Source: Clostridiaceae bacterium
GTDB taxonomy: Bacteria > Bacillota > Clostridia > Saccharofermentanales > UBA5734
DNA: 7,215 nt
Assembly (NCBI GenBank): GCA_012522285.1
Contig: JAAYKS010000156.1
Location: forward strand, 1-7,215
Reading direction: 5' to 3'
Every line of letters begins with the position of its first letter. The stretch's first letter is position 1. The position numbers were made by a program, and so were the translations under genes. Below the pieces are notes generated by a model. The model searched no databases, had not been told where the DNA came from, and worked only from the letters and a program-made list of their open reading frames with translations. Shown here in pieces: positions 5,234 through 7,215 of this stretch.

Positions 5234-6961
5234 ATGGCGACTTGCCGCGTGTTGTCCGGTCGGCTTCGCGCACTGGCGTGTTGCCTGGTTATGGTTGTGT
5301 TTCCCTTTGCACTGCGGGCTCCGGCAGCGGCCGTCTCGACGGTCACCACCCGGCCGGTGCTGATCCGGGTAGCCTCCACCTATACGTTCACAGTGCTGGA
5401 GAACGGCAGAGTGTTCGCATGGGGACGAAACACGGAGGGACAGCTTGGACTGGGTGACACCCTGCCCCGTGACAAGCCGGTATTGGTGCCGGCACTGTTC
5501 GGAGTGCAGGACATCGCCTGTTACGGCAATACCGTGTTTGCGCTATGTGCGGACGGCAACATGCTGGCCTGGGGCGACAACGCGGACGGGCTTGTCGACC
5601 CCGTCCTCTCTGATACCCTGTCGTCTCCGCTACCTTACCCGGCACTTTCCGGAATCACCCGCCTGATCTCCTCGGGAGATCATCTGCTGGCCCTCCGGGA
5701 GGATGGGAGACTGTACGCATGGGGGCGCAACGCTTCAGGGCAACTCGGGCTGGGGTATGCCGGTGCGACCGCACCTGTCCCCCAGCCCGTTCCCGGTCTC
5801 TCCGGGGTGCGGGAGATTGCGGTGACCCGGGAGGCGTCTTTTGCCCTGATCTCGGACGGCTCGGTTTACTCATGGGGAAGCAATCTGTATGGAGAGCTTG
5901 GGCAAGGGGACGCCGGGAGCGGTACCGCGCGGTATGTTCCGACGCCGATTCCGGGGTTTGCTGGGATCCGGCAGTTGATCGGCGGCCAGCGGCACGTGCT
6001 GGCAATTGGGGAGGGAGCAGGCGAGGAAGCGGTCCTGTATGGTTGGGGATCGGATTCGCACGGACAGACCGGTACCGATCCGACGGGTACGATGGGAGTT
6101 GTCCCCGTGCCCACCCTGGTCCCGATGACGGGGCGTCCCGTCGCGCTGGCAGCTGCCGGCAATGCCTCTCTGGCGATCCGCGCGGATGGCAGTGTGCTCG
6201 TATGGGGCGCAAACACCGGAAACGTATTGGGGACCGGAGAGCCGACGAGTGTCATCCACCGTGTGCCGACCGTCCATCCCGCGCTGGTGGGGGCCGTTGG
6301 CGCCGCATTGTCGCTCCAGACCGGGTTTGCGATACTGGAGGACGGTTCGGTGTATGGCTGGGGCAAAAACCTTTCCTCCCAGCTCGGACTGGAAGATACC
6401 CTCCCGCGCCCTTTGCCGACAATTGTTATGCAAGGTCATGTCTATCCGGTGGTCTACGTCGAGCAGTCCGGCACGCTGGAAAGTGGACTGCGTATCGTGG
6501 GGACTGCTATGCCACTGATACTAACCGTCTCTCACCCGGTGTCGCTTGCCTGGACCATCGACCCGGACGGGGATCTCCCCTTTGTCGCACCGCCTTTCTC
6601 TGTCCAAAATCAATCGCGTTGTCCGATTGCGGTATCGGTATCCGGTTGGTCACATGATTCCACGGACGGGACGGGGATGATAGACGTACCACCGGATCAT
6701 TTCCCCAACTGGACGGATCTTCCGGCCGATGTTCCCTGCTCCCGCATCGCACTGGGCATCCGTCCAGAACTGGGAGCGGAAGGTTGGACTCCCGCACCGG
6801 GATGTCCAGTCCGCTGGGCGTCGGGAGAGAGCACCACACGGTGTGGAACGTTGTCGCCAGGCGGATCAGGAGGATTTTCGCTCACCGCCCGCCATGGATT
6901 GGCATTTTCCCACCCAATGGTCGCGCGTCACACCCTCGTTTTCCTGTTTTCCCTGGCGTGA
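5234..6961 (+). CDS. Secreted RCC1 beta-propeller protein with C-terminal paralogous domain
   Basis: A 575-residue exported protein with two parts. After a signal peptide (hydrophobic 12-27, cleavage near APAAA at 29-33), residues 41-404 hold seven RCC1-type repeats of 50-57 residues, each ending in a Trp-Gly: W63, W113, W163, W214, W271, W324 and W376. Typical units read DG-VYAWG-N-GQLGLGD followed by a Pro-rich turn. Seven repeats make a closed seven-bladed propeller. Blade 2 has lost the GQLGLG turn (NADGLVDP) and blade 5 is longest. Residues 408-575 form a domain paralogous to the two upstream proteins: TVSHPVSLAWTIDP (431-444), SRCPIAVSVSG (461-471), DVPPDHFPNW, RIALGI (504-509), HGLAF (554-558) and RHTLVFLFSL (565-574). 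RCC1-fold proteins bind ligands or proteins; here the propeller is extracellular, so a chromatin role is excluded and ligand binding or adhesion is inferred. GGGAGG lies eight bases before the ATG. No terminator follows. Confidence 0.9.
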   Translation: MATCRVLSGRLRALACCLVMVVFPFALRAPAAAVSTVTTRPVLIRVASTYTFTVLENGRVFAWGRNTEGQLGLGDTLPRDKPVLVPALFGVQDIACYGNTVFALCADGNMLAWGDNADGLVDPVLSDTLSSPLPYPALSGITRLISSGDHLLALREDGRLYAWGRNASGQLGLGYAGATAPVPQPVPGLSGVREIAVTREASFALISDGSVYSWGSNLYGELGQGDAGSGTARYVPTPIPGFAGIRQLIGGQRHVLAIGEGAGEEAVLYGWGSDSHGQTGTDPTGTMGVVPVPTLVPMTGRPVALAAAGNASLAIRADGSVLVWGANTGNVLGTGEPTSVIHRVPTVHPALVGAVGAALSLQTGFAILEDGSVYGWGKNLSSQLGLEDTLPRPLPTIVMQGHVYPVVYVEQSGTLESGLRIVGTAMPLILTVSHPVSLAWTIDPDGDLPFVAPPFSVQNQSRCPIAVSVSGWSHDSTDGTGMIDVPPDHFPNWTDLPADVPCSRIALGIRPELGAEGWTPAPGCPVRWASGESTTRCGTLSPGGSGGFSLTARHGLAFSHPMVARHTLVFLFSLA

Positions 6962-6970
6962 TGCCGCTTC

Positions 6971-6999
6971 TTGACACCGGTTGGACCGTGTAATAGAAT
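6971..6999 (+). promoter_or_regulatory. Near-consensus promoter of the tRNA-like gene
   Basis: TTGACA (6971-6976, six of six) and TAGAAT (6994-6999, five of six) are 17 bp apart, the best housekeeping promoter in the window. It begins nine bases after the stop codon of the RCC1 gene. Transcription should start near 7006, a few bases before the tRNA 5' end, so little 5' trimming is needed. Confidence 0.8.
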
Positions 7000-7009
7000 A
7001 AGCGGGCTT

Positions 7010-7085
7010 GGGGCTATAGCGCAGCTGGGAGCGCACAACACGGGCAGTGTTGGGGTCTCGGGCTCGAGTCCCGTTATCTCCCCCA
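7010..7085 (+). tRNA. tRNA-Ala(GGC)-like gene with abnormal conserved positions
   Basis: Exactly 76 bases fold as a cloverleaf with encoded CCA (7083-7085). Acceptor GGGGCTA/TATCTCC has a G3:U70 wobble, the alanine identity element, and a C5/U68 mismatch. The D arm is GCGC/GCGC with loop AGCTGGGA (G18 and G19 present). The anticodon arm is CAACA/TGTTG with loop CGGGCAG, which puts GGC at 34-36 (7043-7045). The variable loop is GGGTC and the T arm is TCGGG/CCCGT with loop CTCGAGT. U8, A14, G15, A21, C48, U55, C56 and A58 are all kept. Abnormal features are G33 for the near-universal U33, C54 for T54, a T49/T65 mismatch, and a possible C32-G38 pair that would shrink the anticodon loop to five. 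AlaRS could still charge it, but decoding and EF-Tu binding should suffer. It may be a tRNA for a non-ribosomal use, a regulatory pseudo-tRNA, or a recently decaying copy. Confidence 0.8.
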
Positions 7086-7092
7086 AAGCAGT

Positions 7093-7134
7093 TAAGGCAA
7101 ATGATATAATCGTATCAGTTGCCTTATCGTTTTT
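7093..7134 (+). terminator. Intrinsic terminator after the tRNA-like gene
   Basis: TAAGGCAA (7093-7100) pairs with TTGCCTTA (7119-7126). After an A/G mismatch, TGATA/TATCA continues the stem around the loop TAATCG. TCG and then TTTTT (7130-7134) follow. The short offset before the T-run is acceptable. It ends the tRNA transcript and, since nothing stops transcription earlier, probably also read-through from the four-gene operon. Confidence 0.75.
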
Positions 7135-7215
7135 ATGCCCGAAAAAGACTGCAATACTGGATTTTTCATCAAATGAATGCACCCACCATGGACTACGCAC
7201 CACAATATATAGTGC
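7135..7215. other. AT-rich right edge without a supported gene
   Basis: Beyond the terminator the base composition drops visibly towards A and T, unlike the rest of the window. An open frame begins at an ATG at 7173 (MNAPTMDYAPQYIV, running off the edge), with a second in-frame ATG at 7188, but neither has a ribosome binding site, so I do not call it a gene. A weak extended -10-like TGCAATACT (7150-7158) is present without a good -35. Confidence 0.3.

Noticed and set aside
5267..5287. Lipoprotein signal in the RCC1 protein (ALACC at residues 13-17)
   Set aside because: The residue at -3 is Ala rather than Leu, and the hydrophobic core continues for ten residues past the cysteine. A standard cleavage site near APAAA fits better.
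5719..6657. Rightward 312-residue frame inside the RCC1 gene
   Set aside because: Its Arg/Gly/Cys-rich translation is typical of a frame-shifted shadow, while the main frame gives regular RCC1 repeats.
6978..6988. CGGT-TGG-ACCG inverted repeat in the spacer of the tRNA promoter
   Set aside because: Four-base arms are expected by chance in GC-rich DNA and do not support an operator call on their own.
7173..7215. Start of a new gene at the right edge
   Set aside because: No ribosome binding site precedes either ATG, and only 14 codons are visible.

Overview
The window is GC-rich, tightly packed bacterial DNA with strong AAGGAGG-type ribosome binding sites. It looks like a high-GC, low-lysine Firmicute, probably a gut-type Clostridia or Oscillospiraceae relative. 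This is an inference from gene families and Shine-Dalgarno sites; there is no rRNA or other taxonomic marker.

Left part (1-2400), ordinary accessory metabolism. The first 32 bases are the start of a leftward gene that resembles DUF4342 proteins. A hairpin terminator and a palindrome separate it from a leftward type B carboxylesterase (189-1589) that looks shortened between its catalytic Glu and His. Divergent from the esterase is a rightward LUD/LutC-like protein (1765-2364) with a four-cysteine C-terminal cluster.

Middle (2399-3385). A leftward YfcA-type TauE/SafE membrane transporter is convergent with the LUD gene and divergent from a surface-protein operon. The roughly 200-bp divergent intergenic region holds a consensus TATAAT for the transporter, a rightward intrinsic terminator with no obvious gene upstream, and a TATAAA promoter with an inverted repeat for the operon.

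Right part (3386-6961), a four-gene rightward operon of exported proteins. The first is a small protein with a nine-leucine signal anchor. Two secreted paralogs of about 200 residues follow. The last is a 575-residue protein that joins a seven-repeat RCC1 beta-propeller to a C-terminal copy of the same domain that makes up the two paralogs. The genes are 16-40 bp apart, have good ribosome binding sites and have no internal terminator. They probably build or decorate a cell-surface structure together, but I do not recognise the shared domain as a named family.

Directly after the operon (6971-7134) a near-consensus promoter (TTGACA-17-TAGAAT) drives a 76-nt tRNA-Ala-like gene with encoded CCA, followed by an intrinsic terminator. 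It keeps the G3:U70 alanine identity pair, a GGC anticodon and most tertiary-core bases. It lacks the near-universal U33 and T54 and carries two stem mismatches. It is either a decaying tRNA or a tRNA used outside ordinary translation, and it is the most interesting item here. The last 80 bases are AT-rich and have no supported gene.
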